A stretch of DNA of 24,317 nucleotides from a virus. Positions 7,327 through 15,431 of this stretch are shown piece after piece. The position numbers and the translations under genes are program-made. Every line of letters begins with the position of its first letter. Within the stretch, counting starts at the first letter, position 1. The notes beneath the pieces are model-generated. The model was not told the DNA's origin, ran no database searches, and saw only the letters and a list, made by a program, of their open reading frames with translations. The stretch lies in IMG/VR virus record IMGVR_UViG_3300013127_000031, positions 1 to 24,317 of that record. One strand, 5' to 3'.

Positions 7327-10206
7327 ATGACAAAAACAACAACTTCTATTCCTAATAAGGAATATGTTCCATCATACATTGGTGTATGTAATGATTATCG
7401 AAGTGATAAAGTTGTTGCATGGGAAAGAACTGAAATAGGTGGTCCTAGGACCACCGTTTCCTATGACCCACCACGATACTTCTTTATTGAGGATGAAGAC
7501 GAAGATAAGTATCGTTCAATGTACAACACTCCCCTCAAAAAGTTATCTTTTGATAATAAAGAAGAATATGAAGCAGCTAAACGAGTATTCAAGAAAAAGT
7601 TTGAAAGTGACATAAATCCAATTCAACGAATAATGATGGACGAGTACTATGGCCGTCCTATTCCTAAAATCCATTTTGCATTCTTTGACATAGAGTCAGA
7701 AGTTATTAAGGGAGCAGGATTTTCACGGCCTAGTAATGCTTTTGCTCCAATCACTGCAATTACCATTTACAAACAATGGCTTGATAAGTTTGTATGTATT
7801 GCGGTTTCACCTGATAAATCTCGACTTGAAACTACTTGGAATGATGGCCTTTCAAAGTTTGCTATTGATGTTGGTCAGTATGGATATGACGATATTCATT
7901 GTGACCTGATACTTGTTAAGTCTGAAGCGGAACTGCTAAGTATCTTTTTAGATGAACTAGAGGACATAGACTTCATCTCTGGATGGAACTCCGAGTTCTA
8001 TGACTTACCTTACATCTACAAACGAATAGAGATGCTGTTTGGTGAGAAAGCCACTCTCAGGTTATGTTTTCCTGGAGCTGGTAGGCCTCGTGAAAAGATG
8101 GTTGAACGGTTTGGTAAAGAAGAACTTACTGTTCAACTTCAAGGTAGAACCCATCTTGACTATCAAGATATGTTCAAAAAATTCACATTCGAAGGTCGTG
8201 AAAGTTATTCGTTGGAAGCTATAGCATCTGAAGAAGTTGGTGCTTCTAAGTTGCATCATGAAGGTTTAGAAAAGTTATATCGATTAGACTTTATCAAGTT
8301 TGTTCATTACAACATTATCGACGTTGTTCTATTGAAACTGCTAAATGAAAAGTTTCGTTTTGTTGAACTTGTCAATCAAATGGCACATGAAAATACTGTT
8401 CCGTTTGAAGCTATACTTGGAACTACTAAGTATGTTGATATGGGTATCACTAACTTTGCTATCAATAATGAAGGTGTCCGGGTCAAAGATAAGGATGCTT
8501 ATATTGTTACAGGTAAAGTTGAAGGTGCTATTGTTATGACACCTCGTATAGGATTACATGAATGGGTTGGAAGTGTGGATATCAATTCACTATATCCATC
8601 TACTATTCGTAGTCTTAACATGTCACCTGAAAAAGTGATTGGTCAGTTTGAAACTGAAGAGACGGCTGATAGATTACTTCGTGACAATGTTGCATTTGCG
8701 GAAGCTGTTGAAAAGGCAGAACGAGTTGGCATTGATACTATATCTTTTATCAAATCAACTGCTAAAGAAGCAGATTGGAGAGGTATTAGAGATGAAGATG
8801 ATTATCCACATACATTACATTTTGTTGATGAGAATGAAGAACCTATTACGATGACAGGCAAAGAATGGAAACAGACTTTACTTCAACAAAAATGGTCTAT
8901 CTCTGCTTATGGTACTGTATTTGACCAATCATCAGGCCAAGGCATTGTTCCACGATTACTTGAGTCTTGGTATGTTGAACGTAAAAAGATGCAAGCAGAA
9001 AAGAAGAAATGGACTAAACTTCTAAAAGAGCTTCAAGATGGAACTGATGATTACAAAGAAGCTAAGATACAAGAAGCACAGTATGAACTACTTCAGCTAA
9101 CAAAGAAAATCTCGCTCAATTCACTTTATGGAGCACTTTTGGCGAAGGGCTTTAGATGGTCGTTTCGTGAATGGTTAGGTGCTTCTACTACATACTGTGG
9201 TCGTGCAATCACTTCACATATGATTTGTTTTGCTGGTCACTTACTCACCGAACAAGAAGTCATACTGAACAAAACATATGAAGTTGATGGTGGTGATAAA
9301 GCTCGTATCTCTAACATCTATACTACTGATAATGAAGCTATCATATACGGTGACACGGACTCGGCATATTTCAAAACTTTTGCAGCAACTAAAGAAGAAG
9401 CAGTAGAAATTGCTGATGCAGTTGCTGATGAAATCAATGAAAGTTTTCCGGCATTTATGAGACATTCTTTTTGTTGCCAGCCTGAATTTGATACATTGAT
9501 TGCAGCAGGTCGAGAAGTAGTTGCAGAACGGGGTTTGTTTCAAGCTCGTAAAAAGTATATGCTAAAAGTTGTCAATCTTGATGGTTTTGATACTAATAAG
9601 ATGAAAGCAATGGGTTCTGAAATCAAAAAATCAGATACTCCAAAAATCATTCAGAAGTTTCTAAAACATGTAGTAGATATGATACTCAATGGCGATGATT
9701 ATGATACTCTTGTTGAGTTTGTCAATAATGAAAGATCTCGATTATTCAAAGGGTTTATTGATCCTGAAGATAAACTACTATTCGGAATATCTAAAGCAGC
9801 AAACAATCTTGAACTGATGACACGAGCTTATGATGCAGAACTAGCAGGCAAACCTATGCTAAACTCTAAAGGTAAAGGTAAGCTAACTATCCCTGGTCAT
9901 TGCCGGGCAGCAATCAACTTCAATAAGCTGTCATCAATGTTTGAAGGTGCTGACGGGGTTCAAATAAGTTCTGGTGACAAAGTGAAAATCTTTGATCTAA
10001 AATCAAATGAACATGAGTTTACCAGTATTGCTATTCCAGCTGAAGCAGAAGAATTTCCATATTGGCTTGAAGAAGAACTTGAAATCGATTTCAAAAAGAC
10101 TGAAGAAAAACTTATTACTGCTAAACTTGAAGGTATCTTTTCTGCATTAGGAAAAGAAGTTCCGACTCCATTTAGTGCTCGTGTCAATAAACTTATGGTC
10201 TTCTAA
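7327..10206 (+). CDS. 43: Family B DNA polymerase (T4 gp43-like)
   Basis: The replicative polymerase with proofreading, 959 residues against 898 in T4. The exonuclease motifs are ExoI FFDIES (D121/E123), ExoII GWNSEFYD (D226) and ExoIII YNIID (D332). The polymerase motifs are A (VDINSLYPS, D418), B (KKISLNSLYG, near N598-G602) and C (IYGDTDSAY, D676/D678). All catalytic residues are present and the frame is unbroken. No intron or intein is seen, although such insertions are frequent in phage polymerases. The hydrophobic C-terminal end (KLMVF) could be the clamp-binding peptide, as in gp43. The gene follows the DsbA-like gene by 8 bp in one operon. Confidence 0.98.
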   Translation: MTKTTTSIPNKEYVPSYIGVCNDYRSDKVVAWERTEIGGPRTTVSYDPPRYFFIEDEDEDKYRSMYNTPLKKLSFDNKEEYEAAKRVFKKKFESDINPIQRIMMDEYYGRPIPKIHFAFFDIESEVIKGAGFSRPSNAFAPITAITIYKQWLDKFVCIAVSPDKSRLETTWNDGLSKFAIDVGQYGYDDIHCDLILVKSEAELLSIFLDELEDIDFISGWNSEFYDLPYIYKRIEMLFGEKATLRLCFPGAGRPREKMVERFGKEELTVQLQGRTHLDYQDMFKKFTFEGRESYSLEAIASEEVGASKLHHEGLEKLYRLDFIKFVHYNIIDVVLLKLLNEKFRFVELVNQMAHENTVPFEAILGTTKYVDMGITNFAINNEGVRVKDKDAYIVTGKVEGAIVMTPRIGLHEWVGSVDINSLYPSTIRSLNMSPEKVIGQFETEETADRLLRDNVAFAEAVEKAERVGIDTISFIKSTAKEADWRGIRDEDDYPHTLHFVDENEEPITMTGKEWKQTLLQQKWSISAYGTVFDQSSGQGIVPRLLESWYVERKKMQAEKKKWTKLLKELQDGTDDYKEAKIQEAQYELLQLTKKISLNSLYGALLAKGFRWSFREWLGASTTYCGRAITSHMICFAGHLLTEQEVILNKTYEVDGGDKARISNIYTTDNEAIIYGDTDSAYFKTFAATKEEAVEIADAVADEINESFPAFMRHSFCCQPEFDTLIAAGREVVAERGLFQARKKYMLKVVNLDGFDTNKMKAMGSEIKKSDTPKIIQKFLKHVVDMILNGDDYDTLVEFVNNERSRLFKGFIDPEDKLLFGISKAANNLELMTRAYDAELAGKPMLNSKGKGKLTIPGHCRAAINFNKLSSMFEGADGVQISSGDKVKIFDLKSNEHEFTSIAIPAEAEEFPYWLEEELEIDFKKTEEKLITAKLEGIFSALGKEVPTPFSARVNKLMVF

Positions 10207-10250
10207 AATAGTATAAAACATTTTTGCTATAAAATATTTTGATATATTTG

Positions 10251-10265
10251 TGATATAATAATCAT
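10251..10265 (+). promoter_or_regulatory. Extended -10 promoter with TATAATAATCAT element
   Basis: TGA then TATAATAATCAT (10254-10265), an exact 12-mer also at 14562 and 15471, followed by TTTATAATTTT like the promoter at 6972. It would drive the clamp gene at 10308. No good -35 box is seen; the upstream 50 bp are almost pure A/T. Confidence 0.8.
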
Positions 10266-10307
10266 TTTATAATTTTCTTACATAACATATAAAGGATAAC
10301 AAAGAAT

Positions 10308-11048
10308 ATGAAACTAACATCTACTGACTTAACTAATCTAAACAACGTAATCAATGTATGTGCTTTAGTTGGCATTGATATGTTATTACTTGATGCTTCT
10401 TCTGCTGATGAACCTGCAATGTTGTCAGGTATCAATTCAGACAGAACATGTGTCATTATTACTAATGACAATATCCCTGTTCTTGACACAGGTTCTAAAC
10501 TTGCATTGAAAAAACTAAAGTTACTAAAACAACGTTTAGATTTATTCAAAACAGACCCACAGGTTTCTGTTGAATTGAAAAAGAAACCTAATGGCGATAT
10601 CTCAGAACTCTTGATCAAAGGTACAAAAGCAAGTTCTCAATATAGAACTTCTCCAATCAACAGTGTTCAATGTCCAAAAAGTATTGAAGATACTCCGCTA
10701 AAAACAATCAAATTGACCCGTGAAGAAGTTACTCTTATTCTCAATGCTGAAAAAGCAATGGGTTCTAAAAAGATTACTATTGCGGTAAAGAAAGGAACTA
10801 ATGTAACGGTTGAATTGTCAGATGGTAATAATGATTTATTTTCTATTCCATTATCAATTGCAGCTGAAGACATTAGCGATGAGCCACAAGCATCGGTTAT
10901 TTCATACTTTCATACTGACGGATTTTCTCCATTAGTTCGTGCAGCAGCAGTTGAGAATGAAATAGTATCAATTGATTTGTATGAAGCTTCTGCAAAAATT
11001 GAAGTAAGTGGATATGTATTGACGATGATTTGTCCAGTTGATATCTAA
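10308..11048 (+). CDS. 45: Sliding clamp-like processivity factor (T4 gp45-like)
   Basis: The 246-residue product is close in size to T4 gp45 (228). From residue 134 it reads I-K-L-T-R-E-E-V-T-L-I-L-N-A-E-K-A-M, then ITIAVKKGTNVTVELSDGNN; gp45 has the same arrangement at its domain junction (helix with Leu-Leu, then ITxAITVKxGKIVINGFN-like strands). The N-terminal MKLT and helix also fit. The position directly after the polymerase, under its own promoter, supports the call. A clamp would encircle DNA and tether the polymerase and late transcription factors. The match was made by eye and the sequence is divergent. AAAGGA precedes the start by about 12 bp. Confidence 0.75.
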   Translation: MKLTSTDLTNLNNVINVCALVGIDMLLLDASSADEPAMLSGINSDRTCVIITNDNIPVLDTGSKLALKKLKLLKQRLDLFKTDPQVSVELKKKPNGDISELLIKGTKASSQYRTSPINSVQCPKSIEDTPLKTIKLTREEVTLILNAEKAMGSKKITIAVKKGTNVTVELSDGNNDLFSIPLSIAAEDISDEPQASVISYFHTDGFSPLVRAAAVENEIVSIDLYEASAKIEVSGYVLTMICPVDI

Positions 11049-11050
11049 AA

Positions 11051-11057
11051 GAGGAGG
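11051..11057 (+). promoter_or_regulatory. Strong Shine-Dalgarno GAGGAGG
   Basis: GAGGAGG lies 9 bp before the ATG at 11067 and only 3 bp before an upstream in-frame TTG at 11061, so it fixes the start at 11067. It is the strongest ribosome site in the window; most genes here have a weak one or none. Confidence 0.85.
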
Positions 11058-11066
11058 AATTTGAAT

Positions 11067-11441
11067 ATGTCATTTGATAAACCTACTTCTATTTCTTCAG
11101 CAAGCATGAATGATTATGCAGTTCTAACTGAGCAATTACATGCTACACAAAATGAATTGCTAATGATAAGAGAAGAACTAAACAAATTCAAACCTGAAAT
11201 TTTGTTATCAATCAACGCTGATCAAAAAACTATTACTTCTAAGATTTCTCAATTAGGAAGTACTTTAGTTGTCACAATGAACAAAGATGACATTGATTAT
11301 CATGATACCAATAATAAAGCTCAACTATTTGCTGATGAGCTGGTAAAGATTTTTCGACAACATATCATTGAACAGATTACACCATTATTGACAAATGCTG
11401 ACAAAAACATTGAAATGTTTAGAGGTCAAGGAATATGGTAA
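11067..11441 (+). CDS. Hypothetical protein, 124 aa, after clamp
   Basis: Unrecognised. From the ATG at 11067 (chosen for its strong ribosome site) the protein has a Ser-rich start, a helical and probably coiled-coil segment (about residues 14-45), a short beta stretch (STLVVTMNKDD) and a C-terminal helix (AQLFADELVKIFRQHIIEQI). No catalytic motif is seen. It follows the clamp gene by 18 bp and overlaps the next gene (its stop lies within the next start region), so it belongs to the clamp operon. In T4, clamp loader and late-transcription genes lie near gene 45, but I see no AAA+ motif here. Confidence 0.65.
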   Translation: MSFDKPTSISSASMNDYAVLTEQLHATQNELLMIREELNKFKPEILLSINADQKTITSKISQLGSTLVVTMNKDDIDYHDTNNKAQLFADELVKIFRQHIIEQITPLLTNADKNIEMFRGQGIW

Positions 11442-11791
11442 AACTATTCAATTGGTTAGTTGAACGATTGATGTCTCGAAGTAAAAAACCGTGGGCAAGA
11501 TTACTCATAAGTGGTGTTGATAAAAATAATGAAGTTAGATTTGATGTTGCATACAATAAAGCATTTATTCGTAATCTTGATAAACAGGGTTTGACCGGAG
11601 CTAATGATGATGAAACTATTGAGAACTTCTTGTTTGGTACTTTCATGGCACCTAAGTCAATCATAGATGAATATATGTCTTTGAATGAAAATGGTGGTGT
11701 TGCATCAGATGCACATCCAAACCTTTCAAGTGAAGTAACGGAAACAATGAAAGGTTTCCGTTTTAGAAATGGCAATCAACAAAATGCTTGA
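11435..11791 (+). CDS. Hypothetical protein, 118 aa
   Basis: Unrecognised. The N-terminus is basic and amphipathic (LFNWLVERLMSRSKKPWARLL), then a mixed region with a FLFGTFMAPKSIIDEYMSL helix, and a polar Arg-containing tail. The start overlaps the previous stop by 7 bp and has AAGGA very close upstream; coupling is likely. It shares 23 bp with the following gene. A role as a small replication or transcription accessory protein is inferred from position only. Confidence 0.65.
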   Translation: MVKLFNWLVERLMSRSKKPWARLLISGVDKNNEVRFDVAYNKAFIRNLDKQGLTGANDDETIENFLFGTFMAPKSIIDEYMSLNENGGVASDAHPNLSSEVTETMKGFRFRNGNQQNA

Positions 11792-12101
11792 CAAAATTGA
11801 TGACATCTCATATAAAAACTTTATTAGTCCTATCTTCAGATTAGTCAATCAAATTGCACATCCTGATACTCCACAAGAAGAAGTGTCAAATGCCCTAGAC
11901 AAATTGAACACTCTGTTAGAAGTGGCAACACCTCTAATAAGTGTTCAACCTGTTATAATAACTATTGGATATTTGCGTTGCACTTTTTCTGTTAGACATC
12001 TACTTTCTCAATGGCCTATATTTTTAGCAGAAGCTTACTCACAATTGAATTTGAAATTCAAACCTGAAAAAGTCAATAAGCTATTACGTGGTCTTTTATA
12101 A
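11769..12101 (+). CDS. Hypothetical helical protein, 110 aa
   Basis: Unrecognised. It is predicted all-helical, with a hydrophobic middle (ISVQPVIITIGYLRCTF, about residues 58-74) that is too interrupted to call a membrane segment firmly. The start is uncertain: ATG at 11769 lies 23 bp inside the previous gene, and ATG at 11784 lies just 5 bp before that gene's stop codon. The second would be the more usual coupled start. It ends 26 bp before the Rnh gene. Confidence 0.6.
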   Translation: MAINKMLDKIDDISYKNFISPIFRLVNQIAHPDTPQEEVSNALDKLNTLLEVATPLISVQPVIITIGYLRCTFSVRHLLSQWPIFLAEAYSQLNLKFKPEKVNKLLRGLL

Positions 12102-12127
12102 GCATATCTCTCCCTCCTTACATACAA

Positions 12128-13096
12128 ATGAAAATACTAGTAATCGACGTTCCAAATCTTTTTTATAGAACTGTTGCAGCTCATTCAAATAAGTATGGAG
12201 GAACTATTGAAGATAAGGCAGGGTTAGCACTTCATAGCTGTCTTATAGGTATGAATAAGTGGTACAATAGTATCAAACCTGATCAAGTAGCAGTGGTTTT
12301 TGAGGGTTCTCAGAATTGGCGAAAGACATATACCTCAAGCAGTCAGTGTCATTCAAAGACACTTTATAAAGGTAATCGTGTCAAAGATCCAAGTATGGAA
12401 CATTTGTTTGACGTTATCAACGACTTTGAAAAACTTGCACGAGAACATACTTCAATAGTATGTCTTTCTGCTCCTGAGCTTGAAGGTGACGACTTGATTG
12501 CAGGTGTCACTCAAAAGTTTGCATCAAATGGTGATGAAGTAGTGATATTGTCAGGAGATAAAGACTTCAAACAATTGCTCAAGTATTCCAATGTATCACT
12601 TATCAATCCTGATGATGGTAAAGCACGTCAGTGTGATGATCCTGAGTACTTTATGTTTGAAAAAGCAATTCGTGGTGATACTGGTGATAATGTAAGATCT
12701 GCATTTCCACGAGTTAGAACAACCCGTTTAGAAAAAGCATTTCGAGACCCTTATGAAATGACACTTTTGATGAATGAAACTTGGTCTATGCCTGATCCTG
12801 TTTCTGGTGAAAAAAGAACTTTCATGGTTCGTGATTTGTTTGAAGAAAATCAGTTGCTCATGAACTTAGAAAAACAACCTGACGAAATCAAACAAATCAT
12901 AAACGAAACAATTGAACATGGTTTTGCAACTCATGGCAAGTTTTCGTTATTTGCTTTTACTAAGTTTTTAGGTCAGCATGGTCTAAAACAAATTGGCGAT
13001 AACTCTCAAAAATTTGTCAATTTGCTAAGTTGCAAACCACCAGGGGGAGGAACTTCTAATACTATGCCAATAAAGAAAGGAATACTAACATTCTAA
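12128..13096 (+). CDS. rnh: RNase H / 5'-3' flap exonuclease (T4 Rnh-like)
   Basis: A PIN/FEN-fold nuclease of 322 residues (T4 Rnh 305), which removes RNA primers from Okazaki fragments. The metal-binding acids are visible in order: D7 (VIDVPN), E119-D121-D122 (ELEGDD), D144/D146 (SGDKD), D184/D187 (RGDTGDN). The NWRKTY and YKGNR basic segments fit the DNA-binding arch. The C-terminus ends in a Gly/Pro-rich linker and a final hydrophobic GILTF that could contact another replisome protein. No promoter or Shine-Dalgarno sequence is seen, so it likely relies on the upstream operon. Its last four bases are shared with the end of the convergent homing gene. Confidence 0.93.
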   Translation: MKILVIDVPNLFYRTVAAHSNKYGGTIEDKAGLALHSCLIGMNKWYNSIKPDQVAVVFEGSQNWRKTYTSSSQCHSKTLYKGNRVKDPSMEHLFDVINDFEKLAREHTSIVCLSAPELEGDDLIAGVTQKFASNGDEVVILSGDKDFKQLLKYSNVSLINPDDGKARQCDDPEYFMFEKAIRGDTGDNVRSAFPRVRTTRLEKAFRDPYEMTLLMNETWSMPDPVSGEKRTFMVRDLFEENQLLMNLEKQPDEIKQIINETIEHGFATHGKFSLFAFTKFLGQHGLKQIGDNSQKFVNLLSCKPPGGGTSNTMPIKKGILTF

Positions 13097-13974
13097 AAAT
13101 ATCTATCTAATACTATCCAGTCTTTTGAAGGTCCTGAAAGAACTGGATTAGTATTTTTCTTCTGAGCTTTATATCGTAGAACTGAATATGCTAATGAATG
13201 TTTTTTGCAAAAATTACTAATTGCTTTAGTAGTATGTATTTCTCCATTTGGAGACTGAAGAACCCAAGTAGCAGCTTTCCAATGATTTCCGTTTGATAAA
13301 GTATTACTCATTTTTGCTTTTTGTTCTTCAGAGATAGTTTTTCCTCGATGAACATCTCCAATTTTTTGTCGATGCTCTTCTGATTTCGGTTTTCCTAAAT
13401 TTGCTAATCTAATTTTTTCAATTTCTTCTTCACTTTTTATCCTTCCTGTATTCGCAATTGAGATTTTTTCTTTCCATTGTTCGATTTCTTCTTCGGACTT
13501 ATTTGAATATGCTAGTGAAATTTTTTGACCTAATTCTTTTTTAGCTTCATCTGTCATTGGGTTATTTTTTCGCCATTCTTTTAGTTTTTTTATTGAAGAA
13601 ATTTTTTTAGGTTTTCCCTGATGAGCCGCTCCAATTTTTTGTCGATGCTCTTCTGATTTTGATCCTCCACAATAAAACTTATGATTTACATATCCATTTA
13701 GACATAAAGAATGTCTTATGTGTTCTTGAATGTATTCCTGTTCAAATAAAAAAGCGTCTTCACCAGTAAAAAATTCTGCAATCACTTTATATTCAAATTG
13801 GTCATAAAAAGGTTTTACTTTTTTAGAAGAAGAAAAATACGTTATACCTATATCTTCAGTAGATGGGACTTTATTAGCTTCTCGATACCCAATATAAAAT
13901 TCTCCGGTAATCCGGTTTGTTGCAAGATAAACATACGGAAGCACTTTTTTTGATTTATAAATAATTCCAGACAT
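13093..13974 (-). CDS. GIY-YIG homing endonuclease with NUMOD3 motifs
   Basis: This 293-residue selfish endonuclease is the only strong minus-strand gene. The N-terminus has the GIY-YIG variant YVYLATN (residues 14-20) and FYIGYRE with the catalytic-type Arg near 31, and an FLFEQEYI segment with the likely catalytic Glu near 80. The middle has at least three NUMOD3-type DNA-binding repeats (pattern SEEHRQKIGxxHxGKxxS, also SEEEIEKIRLANLGKPK). The C-terminus has a helix-turn-helix-like NUMOD segment (TTKAISNFCKKHSLAYSVLRYK). It is free-standing, not inside an intron. It has its own promoter (14033-14005) and converges with rnh, so it was probably inserted by homing. Confidence 0.93.
   Translation of the reverse strand: MSGIIYKSKKVLPYVYLATNRITGEFYIGYREANKVPSTEDIGITYFSSSKKVKPFYDQFEYKVIAEFFTGEDAFLFEQEYIQEHIRHSLCLNGYVNHKFYCGGSKSEEHRQKIGAAHQGKPKKISSIKKLKEWRKNNPMTDEAKKELGQKISLAYSNKSEEEIEQWKEKISIANTGRIKSEEEIEKIRLANLGKPKSEEHRQKIGDVHRGKTISEEQKAKMSNTLSNGNHWKAATWVLQSPNGEIHTTKAISNFCKKHSLAYSVLRYKAQKKNTNPVLSGPSKDWIVLDRYF
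13109..13158 (+). terminator. Intrinsic terminator for rnh, inside the homing gene
   Basis: AATACTATCCAGT (13109-13121) pairs with ACTGGATTAGTATT (13142-13155) with one bulged base, followed by TTTTTC. It stands 13 bp after the rnh stop. The same bases encode the last residues of the antisense endonuclease. A T5 run on the other strand suggests it may work both ways. Confidence 0.7.
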
Positions 13975-14004
13975 AATAATACTTTATGTTGTGAAGTAAA
14001 TTAT

Positions 14005-14033
14005 ATTATAACACATACTAATAATTTTGTAAA
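14005..14033 (-). promoter_or_regulatory. Minus-strand promoter of the homing endonuclease
   Basis: On the minus strand: TTTACA (14033-14028), a 17-bp spacer, then TGT-TATAAT (-10 at 14010-14005). This is the same design as the phage's own promoters at 4024 and 14538. It lies 31 bp before the ATG at 13974. Confidence 0.8.
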
Positions 14034-14050
14034 TACTGGAGAAATCTAAT

Positions 14051-14527
14051 ATGGCATCAACACCAAAAACTACAACCGCTCCTGTTTCTTCTTCTATTGA
14101 AACTGGTAAAATTGAAATGAAAGCAACAAATATACCACATATCTTTATGGTTGATATTGACGACTCAGGAATGTATCGTGAATGTGCAATTGTGAAGTTA
14201 TTTGATGATGGATCAATTGCATATGTTCAAATTGACACACTCCATCCAATTGATAAGGCAAGACTGAAAAAAGTTGTTACTAGTATTCATGCGGACAAAT
14301 ACCCTCTCTATGAACTACTTTCACAGGCAAAATTTTCAAATGGACTCAACGCACTAGATTATGTTCATACAAATTTTGTCAAAATCAAACGTCCAAAAGG
14401 AACATCGATGACATCAAATTCAATCTTATCAACTAGCATATTCAAAGATGCGGATCATATGATTGGATCAGATTTTGTCAATCCTGCAGAAGCACTACTT
14501 GATCAAACTACAAAAACGTTCATGTAA
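14051..14527 (+). CDS. Hypothetical protein, 158 aa
   Basis: Unrecognised. The first 22 residues are a Thr/Ser/Pro-rich, probably disordered tail. The core (about 27-110) reads as an alpha/beta fold with FMVDIDDSGMYRECAIVKLFDDGSIAYVQI strands split by short turns. The C-terminus is polar. No catalytic motif is recognised. GGAG lies about 8 bp before the start, which has the CTAATATG context. A TGTAAATAC sequence lies upstream, but its complement is the -35 box of the divergent promoter. Before the homing gene inserted, it probably followed rnh directly. Confidence 0.65.
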   Translation: MASTPKTTTAPVSSSIETGKIEMKATNIPHIFMVDIDDSGMYRECAIVKLFDDGSIAYVQIDTLHPIDKARLKKVVTSIHADKYPLYELLSQAKFSNGLNALDYVHTNFVKIKRPKGTSMTSNSILSTSIFKDADHMIGSDFVNPAEALLDQTTKTFM

Positions 14528-14537
14528 AAGAAAACTG

Positions 14538-14567
14538 TTTACATTTCAATGGACCTTGTGGTATAAT
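14538..14567 (+). promoter_or_regulatory. Sigma70-like promoter with TATAATAATCAT element
   Basis: TTTACA at 14538-14543, an 18-bp spacer, TGG and TATAAT at 14562-14567, continuing as the exact 12-mer TATAATAATCAT to 14573. The -35 box also forms a 7-bp inverted repeat with ATGTAAA at 14522-14528, which includes the previous stop codon. Drives the gene at 14605. Confidence 0.85.
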
Positions 14568-14604
14568 AATCATATAATCAAATTATACCATAAGGTCCAT
14601 TTTT
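14548..14604 (+). terminator. 20-bp terminator hairpin enclosing a promoter
   Basis: 14548-14567 and 14582-14601 pair over 20 positions with a single G-U wobble. The loop is 14 bp, and the right arm runs into TTTT at 14601-14604, directly before the ATG at 14605. As read-through RNA this is a good intrinsic terminator. Its left arm contains the -10 box of the next promoter, so transcripts started here lack that arm. Confidence 0.8.
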
Positions 14605-14985
14605 ATGCCAGATGAAAACGAAGTAAAACTGTATTTTGGACGTAAACCTGAAGGTGCAATGTCTATTGATGATTTGTTCATTGGCTTTTTACAAAAGCAT
14701 CAGTACTTAATTGACCATGCAGTTGATGATTTAGTCGATTGTATCAAAAACTTCTATTTGCCTACTAAAGTTTTTCACACATTCAATCCGCTCATTCCTA
14801 ACTTTATGGATGATGAACCTGCATCTCAACTGATGTGGATGCTCGGACCTGATGGAACACATATCCACATGTGCGAAGATGAACATATGATGGAAAAACT
14901 ATCATTCATGGGACCCGGTGAGGTATTATGCGATGATTATCGTAGCTTTGAACAATTACCAATAAAAGGAAACTATGAAACCTAA
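14605..14985 (+). CDS. Hypothetical protein, 126 aa
   Basis: Unrecognised. It is acidic and predicted alpha/beta, with a helical first half (LFIGFLQKHQYLIDHAVDDLVDCI) and a His/Met/Cys-containing second half (DGTHIHMCEDEHMMEKL). The His-Cys-His-Met cluster could bind a metal, but no known motif fits. The ATG directly follows the T-run of the terminator/promoter hairpin. The only ribosome-site candidate is AAGG in that hairpin's right arm. It overlaps the next gene by 11 bp. Confidence 0.6.
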   Translation: MPDENEVKLYFGRKPEGAMSIDDLFIGFLQKHQYLIDHAVDDLVDCIKNFYLPTKVFHTFNPLIPNFMDDEPASQLMWMLGPDGTHIHMCEDEHMMEKLSFMGPGEVLCDDYRSFEQLPIKGNYET

Positions 14986-15184
14986 ATTTCGAATAATCAA
15001 CTTGGTGAATGACAACATGTTCGGAACTAACAATATAGATGAAGTAATTCATTACATATTGACACATGAAGATACTGAAAGTTATCTCATTCTGAAACAA
15101 GATAATCATGGACATCGAATTATCAAAATAGAAGGAACTTCATATGATGCAATTGAAATGTGTTTGTTAGAAAGTATATTATGA
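14975..15184 (+). CDS. Hypothetical small protein, 69 aa
   Basis: Unrecognised. A compact 69-residue protein, predicted alpha/beta, with SYLILKQDNHGHRIIKIEGTS in the middle and a C-terminal helix (YDAIEMCLLESIL). AAAGGA lies 6 bp before the ATG, which is inside the end of the previous gene. It overlaps the following gene by the ATGA arrangement, so the three genes 14605-15414 are translated as a coupled set. Confidence 0.65.
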   Translation: MKPKFRIINLVNDNMFGTNNIDEVIHYILTHEDTESYLILKQDNHGHRIIKIEGTSYDAIEMCLLESIL

Positions 15185-15414
15185 AAACAATATCTGAAGT
15201 ATCACTTCTTGCTGAACAGTGTGGAGCTCAATTAAAACTTGGGCTATTATCTAAACTAGTTTTTACTGAAGGCGAGCTAATGTCTTTTACCAAAGAGATA
15301 GCTCGTGAAGCAGTTAGAGCCATTGATGATGGTGATGGAAGTATGAGTTCTATGGCAGAAAATGCATGGCGACAGACATGTTGTAGGGAGATAAGAGAGA
15401 AGTTTGGATTGTAG
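15181..15414 (+). CDS. Hypothetical small helical protein, 77 aa
   Basis: Unrecognised. I chose the ATG at 15181 because it overlaps the previous stop as ATGA; an in-frame ATG at 15160 would lie deeper inside the previous gene. The product is mostly helical with four Cys and Cys-Cys near the end (TCCREI), and an amphipathic helix ELMSFTKEIAREAVRAI. Several small phage proteins of unknown function begin like this (MKTISEVSLLAEQCGA). It ends the coupled set before a long leader region. Confidence 0.65.
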   Translation: MKTISEVSLLAEQCGAQLKLGLLSKLVFTEGELMSFTKEIAREAVRAIDDGDGSMSSMAENAWRQTCCREIREKFGL

Positions 15415-15431
15415 TGCTTCTGAAAGCAAGC

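Noticed and set aside
7327-10206. Possible intron or intein in the polymerase gene, common in phages with homing genes
   Set aside because: All motifs are in order in a single frame with family-typical spacing; the extra length is spread out, with no intein or intron signals.
10262-10618. 118-residue minus-strand open frame over the clamp gene
   Set aside because: It overlaps a well-supported plus-strand gene and its promoter, has no ribosome site and no recognisable features.
11419-11775. 118-residue minus-strand open frame
   Set aside because: It mirrors the coupled plus-strand gene at 11435 almost exactly and lacks any start signal.
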